Assembly: GCA_903903945.1 (NCBI GenBank)
Contig: CAIVAP010000279.1
Span: forward strand, 1 to 36,598
Source: an uncultured bacterium
GTDB taxonomy: Bacteria; Zixibacteria; MSB-5A5; CAIYYT01
Direction: 5' to 3'
DNA length: 36,598 nucleotides
Shown: piece by piece, positions 7,875 through 17,365 of the stretch
How the letters are laid out: each line of letters opens with the position of its first letter
Numbering within the stretch: the first letter of the stretch is position 1
Translations under genes and position numbers: made by a program
The notes under the pieces: model-generated
Seen by the model: only the letters and a program-made list of their open reading frames with translations
What the model was told of the DNA's origin: nothing
The model's database searches: none

Positions 7875-8386
7875 TTTCGAGAGTTCCGGTGATCGCCGAA
7901 AAGATTCCGGGCGGCGCGATAGTTGCCACGTCATTGGAGAAGGTGCTAAACATTTCGCGCGCGTCCTCGATGTGGTATTTGCTTTTTGGCACCGCCTGTT
8001 GTGCTATCGAGATGATGTGCACGGGGGCTTCGCGCTATGATTTTGATCGCTTCGGCATGTTTTTCCGCGCTTCGCCACGTCAGGCCGACCTGATGTTTGT
8101 CGCCGGCACCATTACTTACAAGATGGCGCCTCGGGTGAAACGCTTGTACGAGCAGATGGCCGAGCCGCGATACGTGATTGCCATGGGGGGTTGCGCCTGC
8201 AACGGCGGCCCGTTCTATTATGATTCGTATGCCGTGCTCAAGGGAGTGGATTTGATTATTCCGGTAGATGTTTATCTGCCCGGATGTCCGCCGCGGCCTG
8301 AGTCGCTGATGGAAGCATGTATCAAGCTGCAGGAAAAGATCATGCACGAGAAGCTGCAAGAGTGGAGCAGCGATAAGCGTGGCTGA
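7865..8386 (+). CDS. nuoB: NADH-quinone oxidoreductase subunit B (N2 cluster)
   Basis: Subunit that holds the terminal [4Fe-4S] cluster N2, from which electrons pass to quinone. In the 173-residue product the four ligands are visible: the tandem Cys45-Cys46 in TACCAIEM, Cys110 in MGGCACNGG and Cys141 in PGCPPRPE. Cys112 is extra compared with the usual CANSGG form. I chose the ATG at 7865 rather than a start at 7844 in the same frame because homologues begin just before the GxxxxKxxG segment and AAGGGA lies eight bases upstream. The start overlaps the end of nuoA by 10 bases. Confidence 0.96.
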   Translation: MGIISRVPVIAEKIPGGAIVATSLEKVLNISRASSMWYLLFGTACCAIEMMCTGASRYDFDRFGMFFRASPRQADLMFVAGTITYKMAPRVKRLYEQMAEPRYVIAMGGCACNGGPFYYDSYAVLKGVDLIIPVDVYLPGCPPRPESLMEACIKLQEKIMHEKLQEWSSDKRG

Positions 8387-8858
8387 TAGCGGAACCATTA
8401 TCAGACTGCTCGTCGAGAAGTTTCCCTCCCAAGTCGAAGCGATCGAGCTGAATCCCAAACAGACCGCCGTACAGATTGACCCGAAGATCGTGGCAGCGTT
8501 CTTTGAATTCATTAAGACGCATCCTGATCTCAAGATGGCTTATCTGTCATCCATCTCCGGCGTCGATATGACGACGAATATTGATATTGTCTATTTCATC
8601 TCTTCGATAGAGTACAAGCACAAGCTCACGGTGCGCACCAAGGTCGACCGGCTCGGGGGCAAAATTGATACGATCAGTACCGTGATCAAAGGCGCCGACT
8701 GGTTTGAGCGGGAGATTTGGGAGTTGTTCGGCGTTGAGTTCGTGGGACATCCAAATCTAACGCAGTTCTTGCTTCCCGATGACTGGGATGAAGGACCTCC
8801 GATGTTGCGCGACTGGACGGGGAGGAACTTCGTAAAGATGCCGGAGATTGGTGGATGA
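8379..8858 (+). CDS. nuoC: NADH-quinone oxidoreductase subunit C
   Basis: The 30 kDa-type subunit of the connecting arm, 159 residues, separate from nuoD (in E. coli the two are fused). The family signature is clear near residues 110-145: [14 protein letters not shown], then [14 protein letters not shown]. The start is a GTG at 8379 that overlaps the nuoB stop by 8 bases, with GGAG 11 bases upstream; no better start is available. The stop and the nuoD start form ATGA, so translation is probably coupled. Confidence 0.95.
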   Translation: MADSGTIIRLLVEKFPSQVEAIELNPKQTAVQIDPKIVAAFFEFIKTHPDLKMAYLSSISGVDMTTNIDIVYFISSIEYKHKLTVRTKVDRLGGKIDTISTVIKGADWFEREIWELFGVEFVGHPNLTQFLLPDDWDEGPPMLRDWTGRNFVKMPEIGG

Positions 8859-9967
8859 GAGAACCTCAGGCCGGATATACCGAAGAATTTGAAGTCAACA
8901 TGGGGCCGCAGCACCCGTCAACGCATGGGGTGCTTAGATTGCTTCTGCGAATGGACGGTGAGATCATCAAGAACGCCGAGCCACACGTGGGCTATCTCCA
9001 TCGCGCCATCGAGAAGATTTGCGAAAATCGTACCTACCCGCAGTGTATTCCGCTGCTTGATCGTTTTGAATATGTCACGTCGATGTCGACTGAGGAAGTT
9101 TTCTGTCTGGCAGCCGAGCGTATCGCCGCTATTGAAGTGCCGGAGCGCGCGGAATATCTGCGCGTGATCATGCTGGAGCTTAATCGAATCGCCTCGCATT
9201 TGATTTTCCTGGGGACTTTTTCGCTCGATCTCGGCGCCATCACGCCGTTTCTGTACTGTATCCGCGAGCGCGAGACGATCATGGATCTCTTTGAAATGAC
9301 CTGCGGTCAGCGCTTGACCTACAACTACATCAGAGTCGGTGGAGTGTCGCAGGATATTCCAGAACAGTTCATGCCACTGGCGCGCAAGTTTGTCGATACC
9401 TTCCAAGCTCGCGTTGATGATTACGAGGCGCTCCTGACTGAAAATCCAATTTTCCTGGCGCGCACCAAGAATGTGGGTATCGTCAACAAGCAGGTATGCC
9501 TTGATTATGGCGCTTCGGGTCCGGTTCTGAGAGCGGCCGGTGTGGAATGGGACTTGCGACGCGACGACCCCTATTCGATTTATGACCGCTTCAAATTCGA
9601 GATTCCGACCGGCACAGTCGGCGATGTATGGGATCGCTATATGGTGCGTGTAAGAGAGCTGCGCCAGTCGAATGAGATCGTGCGTCAGGCGCTCGATCAA
9701 CTGCCGACCGGTGACATCAAAGCTAAGATGAAGCCTCTGTTCAAGCCGCCCGTTGGTGAGGTATACGCCCGGATCGAAAATTCGCGTGGAGAGATGGGTT
9801 GCCATATCATTTCCGACGGCTCAACGAAACCATACAGACTCAAGCTTCGGGGCGGTTCGTTCTGCCATACGCAGTTGATTCCAGAAGTTGCTCCGGGAAT
9901 AATGATCGCGGACCTGGTTGCCATGTTTGCCTCCCTGGATGTCATTTTGCCGGAGGTTGACCGATGA
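8855..9967 (+). CDS. nuoD: NADH-quinone oxidoreductase subunit D
   Basis: The 49 kDa-type subunit, which forms the quinone pocket with NuoB and is related to the large subunit of [NiFe] hydrogenases. It is 370 residues long. Typical segments are NMGPQHPSTHGVLRL near the N-terminus, HVGYLHRAIEK, and near the C-terminus ENSRGEMGCHIISDG. The hydrogenase-type Cys ligands are absent, as expected for a true complex I subunit. The ATG overlaps the nuoC stop (ATGA) and has GGAG eight bases upstream. Slightly short at the N-terminus but otherwise ordinary. Confidence 0.96.
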   Translation: MREPQAGYTEEFEVNMGPQHPSTHGVLRLLLRMDGEIIKNAEPHVGYLHRAIEKICENRTYPQCIPLLDRFEYVTSMSTEEVFCLAAERIAAIEVPERAEYLRVIMLELNRIASHLIFLGTFSLDLGAITPFLYCIRERETIMDLFEMTCGQRLTYNYIRVGGVSQDIPEQFMPLARKFVDTFQARVDDYEALLTENPIFLARTKNVGIVNKQVCLDYGASGPVLRAAGVEWDLRRDDPYSIYDRFKFEIPTGTVGDVWDRYMVRVRELRQSNEIVRQALDQLPTGDIKAKMKPLFKPPVGEVYARIENSRGEMGCHIISDGSTKPYRLKLRGGSFCHTQLIPEVAPGIMIADLVAMFASLDVILPEVDR

Positions 9968-10986
9968 GGTTGGAGTTGTCACCGCTGCTCAAGATTATCG
10001 GTGATTGGATTTCTTCGCTCGGTCTGCCAACCTGGCTGGTTGACCTGATAGAGATGTGCGGCGCTGCGGCTATGGTAATGGGTATGGCGTTTCTGATCAT
10101 CCTGTTTTTGGTCTGGTGGGAACGCAAACTCTCAGGACACTTCCAGCAGCGTCTTGGTCCGATGCGCACCGGCTGGCACGGATGGCTGCAGACGATTGCC
10201 GACGGTATCAAGCTTTTCCAAAAAGAAGACATCATTCCGAAGACGGTGGATCGCAAAGTGTTTTACTGGGCGCCGGTGATCTGTTTTGCGTCATCGTTTG
10301 CCGCTTTTGCCTGCCTGCCCTGGGGTAAGAACCTCTGGCCGACGGATTTGAATATTGGCATTCTCTATATTTTCGCCATCACGACGTTTGTGGTGATCTC
10401 GCTGTTGATGGCGGGCTGGAGTTCGAACAACAAGTATGCATTGCTCGGCGGAATGCGTTCGGCGGCTCAGATTGTCAGCTACGAAGTGCCCCTGACTCTG
10501 TCGGTACTCGGCGTGATCGTAGCGACGCAGTCGCTGTCGATGGTTGCGATCGTGGGGGCGCAGGAGAAGGTTTACAACTGGTTCATCTTCCGGCAGCCGC
10601 TGGGATTTCTGATCTATCTTATTGCAGCCACAGCCGAGACGAACCGCGCACCTTTCGATATCCCCGAAGCCGAGCAGGAGTTAGTGGCCGGTTTTAACAT
10701 CGAGTACTCCGGCATGAAGTTTGCGATGTTCTTCATGGCAGAATTTCTGAATCTGTTCCTGGTCTCAGCTGTTGCGGTGACTTTGTTTCTCGGCGGCTGG
10801 CATGGACCGTTTTTGCCGTCGTGGCTCTGGTTCTTGCTCAAAGCGTTTTTCATTGTTTTCGTAATCATCTGGTTCAAATGGACCTATCCGCGATTGCGTG
10901 TCGATCAACTTATGGAGTTCTGTTGGAAGTTTCTGCTACCATTGGCGTTCTTGAACCTCATTGTCGCGGGATTTCTGTTTAGGTAA
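9964..10986 (+). CDS. nuoH: NADH-quinone oxidoreductase subunit H
   Basis: Membrane subunit that joins the two arms and lines the quinone tunnel. It has 340 residues with about eight membrane helices. The ND1 signature WWERKLSGHFQQRLGPMR lies near residues 50-67, and ETNRAPFDIPEAEQELVAG near 222-240 is the conserved acidic loop next to the quinone site. The ATG overlaps the nuoD stop (ATGA) with GGAGG seven bases upstream. Confidence 0.96.
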   Translation: MRLELSPLLKIIGDWISSLGLPTWLVDLIEMCGAAAMVMGMAFLIILFLVWWERKLSGHFQQRLGPMRTGWHGWLQTIADGIKLFQKEDIIPKTVDRKVFYWAPVICFASSFAAFACLPWGKNLWPTDLNIGILYIFAITTFVVISLLMAGWSSNNKYALLGGMRSAAQIVSYEVPLTLSVLGVIVATQSLSMVAIVGAQEKVYNWFIFRQPLGFLIYLIAATAETNRAPFDIPEAEQELVAGFNIEYSGMKFAMFFMAEFLNLFLVSAVAVTLFLGGWHGPFLPSWLWFLLKAFFIVFVIIWFKWTYPRLRVDQLMEFCWKFLLPLAFLNLIVAGFLFR

Positions 10987-10991
10987 GAAGC

Positions 10992-11579
10992 ATGACATAC
11001 GATCTTCCAGTTCTCAGCGGCATAAAGAACCTCTTGATTGGGCTTTGGGTAACACTGCGTCATCTTTTTAGCCATGCGGTGACACTGCAATATCCAACAG
11101 AACGTTGGACGATGCCGGAGCGCTCTCGCGGTGTTGTCGTGCTGTTGTCGAATAAGGAAACCGGCGAGCTAAATTGCACCGCTTGTATGTTGTGCGCCAA
11201 AGCCTGCCCGTGCGCGGCGATTATGATCGAGCGGCATCGCGGCGACGACAAGAAATGGAAAATCGATTCATTCAGTGTGGATAACAGCATCTGCTGCTAT
11301 TGCGGGCTCTGCGAAGAGGCCTGCAACTTTGATGCGATTGCGCTGACACCCAAGTATGAGTTTTCGACCTACGATAGACCGAGTCTCACGTACGACATAC
11401 ACAGATTACAAGAGCTGGGGCGCGACGTCGACTATACTCCCAGAGTCAAGAAGGCACCCGCTGCTGCCGCTTCCGCAACGACCGCGACGACCGAAGCGGC
11501 TTTGACACCAACTCCGACGGCACCAAAAGCTACCACCGAGACTCCGACAAATCCAAGCGAGAAAGGAGAAAGCGCCTGA
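10992..11579 (+). CDS. nuoI: NADH-quinone oxidoreductase subunit I (2x[4Fe-4S])
   Basis: Ferredoxin-like subunit with clusters N6a and N6b. In 195 residues the ligand sets are Cys62-65-68-72 (CTACMLCAKAC) and Cys101-104-107-111 (CCYCGLCEEAC); the second usually closes with Pro but here reads CNFDAI. After about residue 150 there is a 45-residue tail made almost only of Ala, Thr, Pro, Lys and Glu, which is unusual for the family and looks disordered. Spacing to nuoH is 5 bases and to nuoJ one base. Confidence 0.95.
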   Translation: MTYDLPVLSGIKNLLIGLWVTLRHLFSHAVTLQYPTERWTMPERSRGVVVLLSNKETGELNCTACMLCAKACPCAAIMIERHRGDDKKWKIDSFSVDNSICCYCGLCEEACNFDAIALTPKYEFSTYDRPSLTYDIHRLQELGRDVDYTPRVKKAPAAAASATTATTEAALTPTPTAPKATTETPTNPSEKGESA

Positions 11580-11580
11580 T

Positions 11581-12081
11581 ATGAATTCGACTATTATTCC
11601 CTATCTGTTTTATCTCTTCTCCTTCATGATCGTGGTATCGGGTCTGCTGGTTGTCACTCTAAGAAATATCTTTCACTGTGCGCTATTCCTGATTATCTGC
11701 CTATTCTCAGTCGCCGGAGTCTACGTGTTGTTGGGCGCGGATTTCATCGCCGCCGTTCAGGTGCTGCTATATGTCGGCGCGATTGCGGTCTTGATGATCT
11801 TTGCCATTATGCTGACCGCCAAAGTCTCCGGCATAGGTATCAAACAGCAGAATGAACAGGTGCCGATAGCGATTATCACGACCGTCGCCTTTGTCGCCAT
11901 TGCGCTTTACGGACTCGGCAAGACGATTTGGAATATCAAGACCGATGCCGTTATTTCCGGTGATACGACGATGGCAATCGGGAAGTTGCTGATGACCACT
12001 TACGTCGTTCCTTTTGAAATCGTCTCGGTGGTTCTGCTAGCGGCGCTAATCGGCGCTATTGTGATTGCGAGGAGGAACTGA
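11581..12081 (+). CDS. nuoJ: NADH-quinone oxidoreductase subunit J
   Basis: Membrane subunit of the arm junction, 166 residues and five helices. The pi-bulge helix of the family is visible as FIAAVQVLLYVGAIAVLMIF (residues about 57-76), followed by MLTAKVSG. The ATG starts two bases after the nuoI stop, and AAGGAG lies upstream inside nuoI. The TGA overlaps the nuoK ATG by one base. Confidence 0.95.
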   Translation: MNSTIIPYLFYLFSFMIVVSGLLVVTLRNIFHCALFLIICLFSVAGVYVLLGADFIAAVQVLLYVGAIAVLMIFAIMLTAKVSGIGIKQQNEQVPIAIITTVAFVAIALYGLGKTIWNIKTDAVISGDTTMAIGKLLMTTYVVPFEIVSVVLLAALIGAIVIARRN

Positions 12082-12392
12082 TGGAAATCAGTCTGGCGCA
12101 CTATCTGGCGCTGGCAGCGGTACTGTTCGGCATCGGCTTGTTCGGTGTTCTGACCCGTCGCAATGCGGTCGGCATTCTGATGTCGATCGAGTTAATGTTC
12201 AATGCGGTCAATATCAATCTGGTGGCCTTTAATCGCTTTGTCACGCCCGCCGATTTTACCGGCCAGATATTTTCGATCTTTGTTATCGTGGTCGCCGCCG
12301 CCGAAGCAACGGTCGGGCTGGCGATCGTGCTTTTGATATATCGTAATTTCCGCGACATCTTTGTGGACAACATTAATCTGATGAAGTGGTGA
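12081..12392 (+). CDS. nuoK: NADH-quinone oxidoreductase subunit K
   Basis: Small MrpC-like membrane subunit with three helices, 103 residues. The conserved acidic residues are in SIELMFNAVNINL (helix 2) and AAAEATVGLAIVLLIYR (helix 3); these Glu residues take part in proton translocation in characterised homologues. GGAGGA sits just before the ATG inside the end of nuoJ. Confidence 0.96.
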   Translation: MEISLAHYLALAAVLFGIGLFGVLTRRNAVGILMSIELMFNAVNINLVAFNRFVTPADFTGQIFSIFVIVVAAAEATVGLAIVLLIYRNFRDIFVDNINLMKW

Positions 12393-12395
12393 GCC

Positions 12396-14315
12396 GTGCG
12401 CGAATTTAGCTGGATCATACCGTTACTACCGCTGCTATCGTTTTTGGTAATTCTTCTCTTCACCCGTGAGAACCGCAAGCTATCATCAGGCATCTCAATC
12501 GGGGTTATCGCGATTGGCTTCGTCTACGCCATCTGCCTGCTGATCCGCCAGCTCGGTGACAACTCTGAGTTCGAGATGCGGTTTGCCTGGGCGGTCTTCC
12601 CCACAATGTCACTGGAAGTCGGCATTCTGATTGATTCGCTGACGACGATGATGTTAGTGGTAGTGACGACCGTTTCAATGTTAGTGCAGATATACTCGCT
12701 AGGTTACATGCATGGGGACCCGCGTTTTTCGCGCTATTTCGCTTATCTGTCGCTTTTCACGTTCTCGATGCTCGGACTGGTTCTGGCCAACAATTTTTTC
12801 CTCGTGTTCATCTTCTGGGAGTTGGTTGGTCTAACTTCGTATCTGCTGATCGGCTTCTGGTTCGAAAAGAAAAGCGCTTCCGATGCCGGCAAAAAGGCAT
12901 TTATCACGACGCGCATCGGTGATATGGGATTTATCGTCGGTATCCTGTTGTTAACCATTTACGCGGGCACTCTGAATTACAGGGAAGTTTTCGCGCAGGC
13001 TGCCGGTGGAGTAATTCCCACAGCGGCGCTGTCTCTGGCTGGAGTCTTCATCTTCTGCGGCGCGGTCGGCAAGTCGGCGCAGTTCCCGCTGCATGTATGG
13101 TTGCCGGACGCTATGGAAGGCCCGACGCCGGTCTCGGCATTGATTCATGCCGCCACCATGGTTGCGGCCGGTGTTTATCTGGTCGCGCGCTCGATGGCAA
13201 TCTACGCCCACGCTCCCACTGCAGGAATGGTCGTCGCGTGTATCGGAATTATCACCGCCTTGTTAGCAGCATCAATCGCGTTAGTACAAAATGACATCAA
13301 GCGTATCCTGGCCTATTCCACCGTCAGCCAGCTTGGTTACATGATTATGGCGCTCGGTCTTGGTTCCTTCACCGCGGGAACGTTGCATCTGATGACTCAT
13401 GCCTTCTTCAAAGCCCTCCTTTTCCTGTGCGCGGGATCGGTGATTCACGCCGTGCACACGCAGGACATCCAGTTTATGGGGGGATTACGTGGCAAGATGA
13501 AGATCACGTTCTGGGCGATGTTTGTCGCGGCGCTGTCTATTGCCGGTATACCACCACTGTCGGGATTCTGGTCCAAAGACGAAATCGTAACGGCTACCAT
13601 GGGGCATCCGGTGTTTATGGTGTTGACGCTACTGGTTGCGTTTATGACGGCGTTCTATATGTTCCGGCTGATCTTCCTGACTTTCTTCGGCACCCCGCGC
13701 GATCAGCAGGCTTACGACCATGCACACGAATCGCCGCGCTCGATGACGCTGCCGCTGCAGATTCTGATGGTGTTGTCGATCTGCGCCGGATGGGTGGCGA
13801 TTCCGTGGTTGAAAGAGGGATATTCGATGTTCGTCTATTTCCATGAGCCGGAGGCGGCGCAGCCGCACTATCTGATCATGTTGGTTTCGAGCATCGTGGC
13901 GCTGAGTGGTATTGGTCTGGCGTATTTGATGTATTACAAACGCAGTATCTCCGCCGACGCGTTGGCAACGAAGTTCAAACCGCTCTATACGACGCTTTAC
14001 AATAAATGGTATTTCGATGAGATCTACGATCGCGTGCTAATCAAACCGGTTCTGGCGCTGACATCGGGGCTGTGGATATTTGACAACGGTGTGATCGATT
14101 GGATCGTCAATTTCTTCGGCAAGTTCACTATCTGGTTGTCAGACGTCAAACAGTGGTTCGATGTGCATATTGTCGACGGCGCCGTCAACGGGCTTGGTTA
14201 TACCGTCTGGAGCTTCGGCGCATTGATTCGTCAGGTACAGACGGGGCGAGTGCAGCTATATGGTTTCTTTATAGTATTCGGCATCGTGGTGATGCTGTTG
14301 ATTAAAGTGGTGTAA
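12396..14315 (+). CDS. nuoL: NADH-quinone oxidoreductase subunit L (proton-pumping antiporter-like)
   Basis: Distal proton-pumping subunit of the Mrp-antiporter type. It has 639 residues and about 16 membrane helices, including the long lateral helix near the C-terminus. Key segments: FWELVGLTSYLLIGFW with the conserved Glu (about residue 144), FPLHVWLPDAMEGPTPVSAL with LIHAATMVAAGVYL (about 230-265), and SQLGYMIMALGLG. The start is a GTG four bases after the nuoK stop. Length is normal for the family. Confidence 0.96.
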   Translation: MREFSWIIPLLPLLSFLVILLFTRENRKLSSGISIGVIAIGFVYAICLLIRQLGDNSEFEMRFAWAVFPTMSLEVGILIDSLTTMMLVVVTTVSMLVQIYSLGYMHGDPRFSRYFAYLSLFTFSMLGLVLANNFFLVFIFWELVGLTSYLLIGFWFEKKSASDAGKKAFITTRIGDMGFIVGILLLTIYAGTLNYREVFAQAAGGVIPTAALSLAGVFIFCGAVGKSAQFPLHVWLPDAMEGPTPVSALIHAATMVAAGVYLVARSMAIYAHAPTAGMVVACIGIITALLAASIALVQNDIKRILAYSTVSQLGYMIMALGLGSFTAGTLHLMTHAFFKALLFLCAGSVIHAVHTQDIQFMGGLRGKMKITFWAMFVAALSIAGIPPLSGFWSKDEIVTATMGHPVFMVLTLLVAFMTAFYMFRLIFLTFFGTPRDQQAYDHAHESPRSMTLPLQILMVLSICAGWVAIPWLKEGYSMFVYFHEPEAAQPHYLIMLVSSIVALSGIGLAYLMYYKRSISADALATKFKPLYTTLYNKWYFDEIYDRVLIKPVLALTSGLWIFDNGVIDWIVNFFGKFTIWLSDVKQWFDVHIVDGAVNGLGYTVWSFGALIRQVQTGRVQLYGFFIVFGIVVMLLIKVV

Positions 14316-14336
14316 GCAGAACGCAGGAGCACTAAA

Positions 14337-15833
14337 ATGGGTTTTCCGATTCTGAGCTTAATGATCTTCACCCCGGTAGTCGGCATGGCGGTGGTGATGA
14401 TGCTGAACAAGGACAACTTCAAACTGATCCGATGGGTGTCGACCGGCTTCAGTATTATTCCCCTGATTCTGTCGCTGATTCTCGCCGCCGGCTACGACTC
14501 CTCGACCAGCGCGATGCAGTTTGTTGAAAAAGCCAGTTGGATACCCTCGCTGTCGATCCAGTATTTCCTTGGAGTCGACGGCCTATCAGTGCCGATGCTA
14601 TTCCTGACTACTCTGCTTTCCACCATATCGTTGATAGTGTCATTCAACATCACTTGCCGCGTCAAAGAGTATTTCGCCTTCTTCCTGCTCTTGGAGGCCG
14701 GCATGCTCGGCGTGTTTGCATCGCTGGACTTCTTCCTCTTCTACGTTTTCTGGGAAGTGATGCTCGTACCGATGTATTTCCTGATCGGCATCTGGGGGGG
14801 ACCACGCAAGGAGTACGCCGCGATCAAGTTCTTCCTGTACACGCTCTTTGGTTCGATTTTTATGTTAGTCGGCATCCTGATTATGTATCTCTCGACGACG
14901 CCGCACACGCTCGATATGATGGAACTGATCACCAAAGGTTCCGCCTTCAGCCATTCGATGCAAATCATGGTCTGGGTGTTCTTCTTCGTGGCGTTCGCGA
15001 TCAAGGTTCCGATCTTTCCGTTCCACACGTGGTTGCCCGACGCACACGTTGAGGCGCCCACGGCGGTGTCGATCATCCTTGCCGGTGTGCTGCTGAAAAT
15101 GGGAACTTACGGTTTTCTGCGCATTAGCTATCCGATGCTCCCCTACGGCACGAATTATTTCGCTTACCCTTTCGCCATTTTGGGACTGATCGGCATAATC
15201 TACGGTGCGCTGGTCTCGATGGCGCAGAAGGATTTGAAGAAGTTGGTTGCTTACTCGTCAGTATCGCACATGGGTTACTGCGTACTGGGCATGGCGGTCT
15301 TCTTCATCGATCAAAAATCAGGCCAACCGCATATCACCGGTCTGGCTGGATGTTATTTCCAGATGTTCAGTCACGGGTTAATCACGGGCGCAATGTTCTT
15401 GTTGGTCGGAGTGCTTTATGATCGCGCTCATACAAGAGAGATCGCGGCGTTCGGCGGGTTGGGTTCCAAGCTGCCGGTTTACACCGCCTTCATGTCGGTC
15501 TTCGCGATGGCGTCACTCGGACTCCCCGGCATGTCGGGTTTCGTTGCTGAGTTCATGGTGTTTATCGGTTCCTTCCCGAAATACCCGGTGATAACCAGCT
15601 TAGCGGTGATAGGCGTGGTTCTGACCGCGGGATATATCCTGAGGATGGTGCAACGTATGTTCCTCGGGGAATTCAACACGAAGTGGTCGGGACTGACCGA
15701 AATCAACACTCGGGAAATTATCGCCGTTACGCCGCTGTTGCTGCTTACGGTCGCCCTCGGTGTTTATCCCAAGCCGCTGATCACGATGATCTCCGCAACA
15801 TTGCAGAATATCGTAACTCAGGTGATGAGGTAA
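14337..15833 (+). CDS. nuoM: NADH-quinone oxidoreductase subunit M (proton-pumping antiporter-like)
   Basis: Second antiporter-like proton pump, 498 residues with about 14 helices. Conserved segments are FLGVDGLSVPML, FWEVMLVPMYFLIGIWGG with the key Glu, FPFHTWLPDAHVEAPTAVS and LKKLVAYSSVSHMGYCVLG. The ATG has AGGAG seven bases upstream, 21 bases after the nuoL stop. Nothing unusual. Confidence 0.96.
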   Translation: MGFPILSLMIFTPVVGMAVVMMLNKDNFKLIRWVSTGFSIIPLILSLILAAGYDSSTSAMQFVEKASWIPSLSIQYFLGVDGLSVPMLFLTTLLSTISLIVSFNITCRVKEYFAFFLLLEAGMLGVFASLDFFLFYVFWEVMLVPMYFLIGIWGGPRKEYAAIKFFLYTLFGSIFMLVGILIMYLSTTPHTLDMMELITKGSAFSHSMQIMVWVFFFVAFAIKVPIFPFHTWLPDAHVEAPTAVSIILAGVLLKMGTYGFLRISYPMLPYGTNYFAYPFAILGLIGIIYGALVSMAQKDLKKLVAYSSVSHMGYCVLGMAVFFIDQKSGQPHITGLAGCYFQMFSHGLITGAMFLLVGVLYDRAHTREIAAFGGLGSKLPVYTAFMSVFAMASLGLPGMSGFVAEFMVFIGSFPKYPVITSLAVIGVVLTAGYILRMVQRMFLGEFNTKWSGLTEINTREIIAVTPLLLLTVALGVYPKPLITMISATLQNIVTQVMR

Positions 15834-15836
15834 CCG

Positions 15837-17306
15837 ATGCCCGACCTGAGACCGATGCTGCCGGAACTGTTTCTCTTTGCCTGGGCGATTGTCGTCCTGC
15901 TGTTTGGCATTAGCCGCAAAGAGCGCAGCGGCGACAGCCTGATCTATCTGACGTTAGTCGGTCTGGTCATTACGGGCATACTGATTCCGATTGCCGGATA
16001 TGGCAATCTCTTCGGCGGCACATTTGTCGTCGACAAGTTCGCAGCATTTTTCCAAATCGTTTTTCTTTTCGCGGCTTTTTTCGCGGTTGCTTCCTCGCAC
16101 GGACTGATGAAAAAGCTGTCTGCCGACCGGGGTGAGTTTTTTGCCCTGATTCTGCTGTCGACAACCGGCATGATGTTGCTGGCATCCACGCTCGAACTGA
16201 TCACGCTTTATGTTTCCCTTGAGTTGACAACCATCCCGTTGTTTGTGTTGGCGGCATATCGCAAAGATCAACTTAGTTCCTCGGAAGCCGGGCTGAAGTA
16301 TCTCATACTCGGCGCGGTCTCGTCAGCTATCTTGCTTTACGGCATTTCACTGGTATATGGCCTGACCGGCACAACGTTTCTGCAGCCGGCATTAAGTCGC
16401 CTGATTGAACAGTCAGTGCCGATGCTGCTCGCCAGCGGCAATGTCAATATGGCGTTGGTAATGGCAATTGTGATGATGGTTGCCGGTTTCGGTTTCAAGC
16501 TGGCGCTGGTGCCGTTCCATATGTGGGCACCCGATGTTTACGAAGGCGCCCCGACTCCGATTACATCATTTTTGTCGGTAGCTTCCAAGGGGGCGGGTGT
16601 TGTCGCGATCGCGCGAGTGTTCTACACGACGCTGCCAGCGTTTCACGACGTACACTGGGGAACCTTCGTGGCCGTGCTTGCGGCCGCAGCGATGATCGTC
16701 GGGAATATCACGGCGGTGCTGCAGAGCAATATCAAGCGGATGTTGGCGTTTTCGTCGATTGCGCATGCCGGTTACGTATTGGTTGGTTTCGTCGCCTTGC
16801 CGCAAGGATCGACTGTCCCACCTTATGGCCCGGCTTCGCTGCTGTTCTATATGATGGCCTATCTCTTTGCAAATATGGGCGCCTTTGCCTGTGTAATCGC
16901 TTTCGAGAAGAATTTTGGATCATATCAGATCAAGGACTATCACGGCCTGTCCAAGCACTCTCCCGGACTGGCGATCATTATGACCTTGTTCCTGCTATCA
17001 CTCGCAGGCATTCCACCACTGGCGGGATTTATGGCGAAATACTATGTCTTTCTCGCCGGCTGGCAACAGTTCCCGTGGCTGGTGATAATCGGCCTCCTGA
17101 CTTCGGTTATTGCGTTGTTTTACTACGCCAACATTATTATGCAGATGTACTTCAGCCGTGGGGAGACGAGTCTGACCAAAGCCCGTTATGATCGACCACT
17201 GCTTCTGACATTGATTTTGACGGCGGTCGGTACGGTGGCTGTCGGCATCTATCCTGAACCGATCCTGCGCTTCGCGACCGAAGCGGTGAAGGTCTTCCCC
17301 TTTTAG
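15837..17306 (+). CDS. nuoN: NADH-quinone oxidoreductase subunit N (proton-pumping antiporter-like)
   Basis: Third antiporter-like subunit, 489 residues. Recognisable from SLELTTIPLFVLAAYRKD, FKLALVPFHMWAPDVYEGAP, and IKRMLAFSSIAHAGYVLVG. The ATG follows the nuoM stop by three bases with GAGG inside the end of nuoM. It is the last nuo gene; nuoE, nuoF and nuoG are not found before or after it in the window. A new promoter lies directly downstream. Confidence 0.95.
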   Translation: MPDLRPMLPELFLFAWAIVVLLFGISRKERSGDSLIYLTLVGLVITGILIPIAGYGNLFGGTFVVDKFAAFFQIVFLFAAFFAVASSHGLMKKLSADRGEFFALILLSTTGMMLLASTLELITLYVSLELTTIPLFVLAAYRKDQLSSSEAGLKYLILGAVSSAILLYGISLVYGLTGTTFLQPALSRLIEQSVPMLLASGNVNMALVMAIVMMVAGFGFKLALVPFHMWAPDVYEGAPTPITSFLSVASKGAGVVAIARVFYTTLPAFHDVHWGTFVAVLAAAAMIVGNITAVLQSNIKRMLAFSSIAHAGYVLVGFVALPQGSTVPPYGPASLLFYMMAYLFANMGAFACVIAFEKNFGSYQIKDYHGLSKHSPGLAIIMTLFLLSLAGIPPLAGFMAKYYVFLAGWQQFPWLVIIGLLTSVIALFYYANIIMQMYFSRGETSLTKARYDRPLLLTLILTAVGTVAVGIYPEPILRFATEAVKVFPF

Positions 17307-17308
17307 GG

Positions 17309-17337
17309 TTGACATCTCTATCGGCATCGCTTAGGCT
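17309..17337 (+). promoter_or_regulatory. Promoter candidate for the DUF502 / EIIA-CBS / exchanger unit
   Basis: TTGACA (17309-17314), a 17-base spacer and TAGGCT (17332-17337), only three bases after the nuoN stop codon. The -10 is weak but keeps the important T, A and final T. The downstream ATG is at 17366. Confidence 0.45.
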
Positions 17338-17365
17338 CTAACACGCAAAGAGACAGACTATCATT

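Noticed and set aside
8918..9805. 295-residue minus-strand ORF
   Set aside because: Antisense to nuoD, which has conserved complex I segments throughout.
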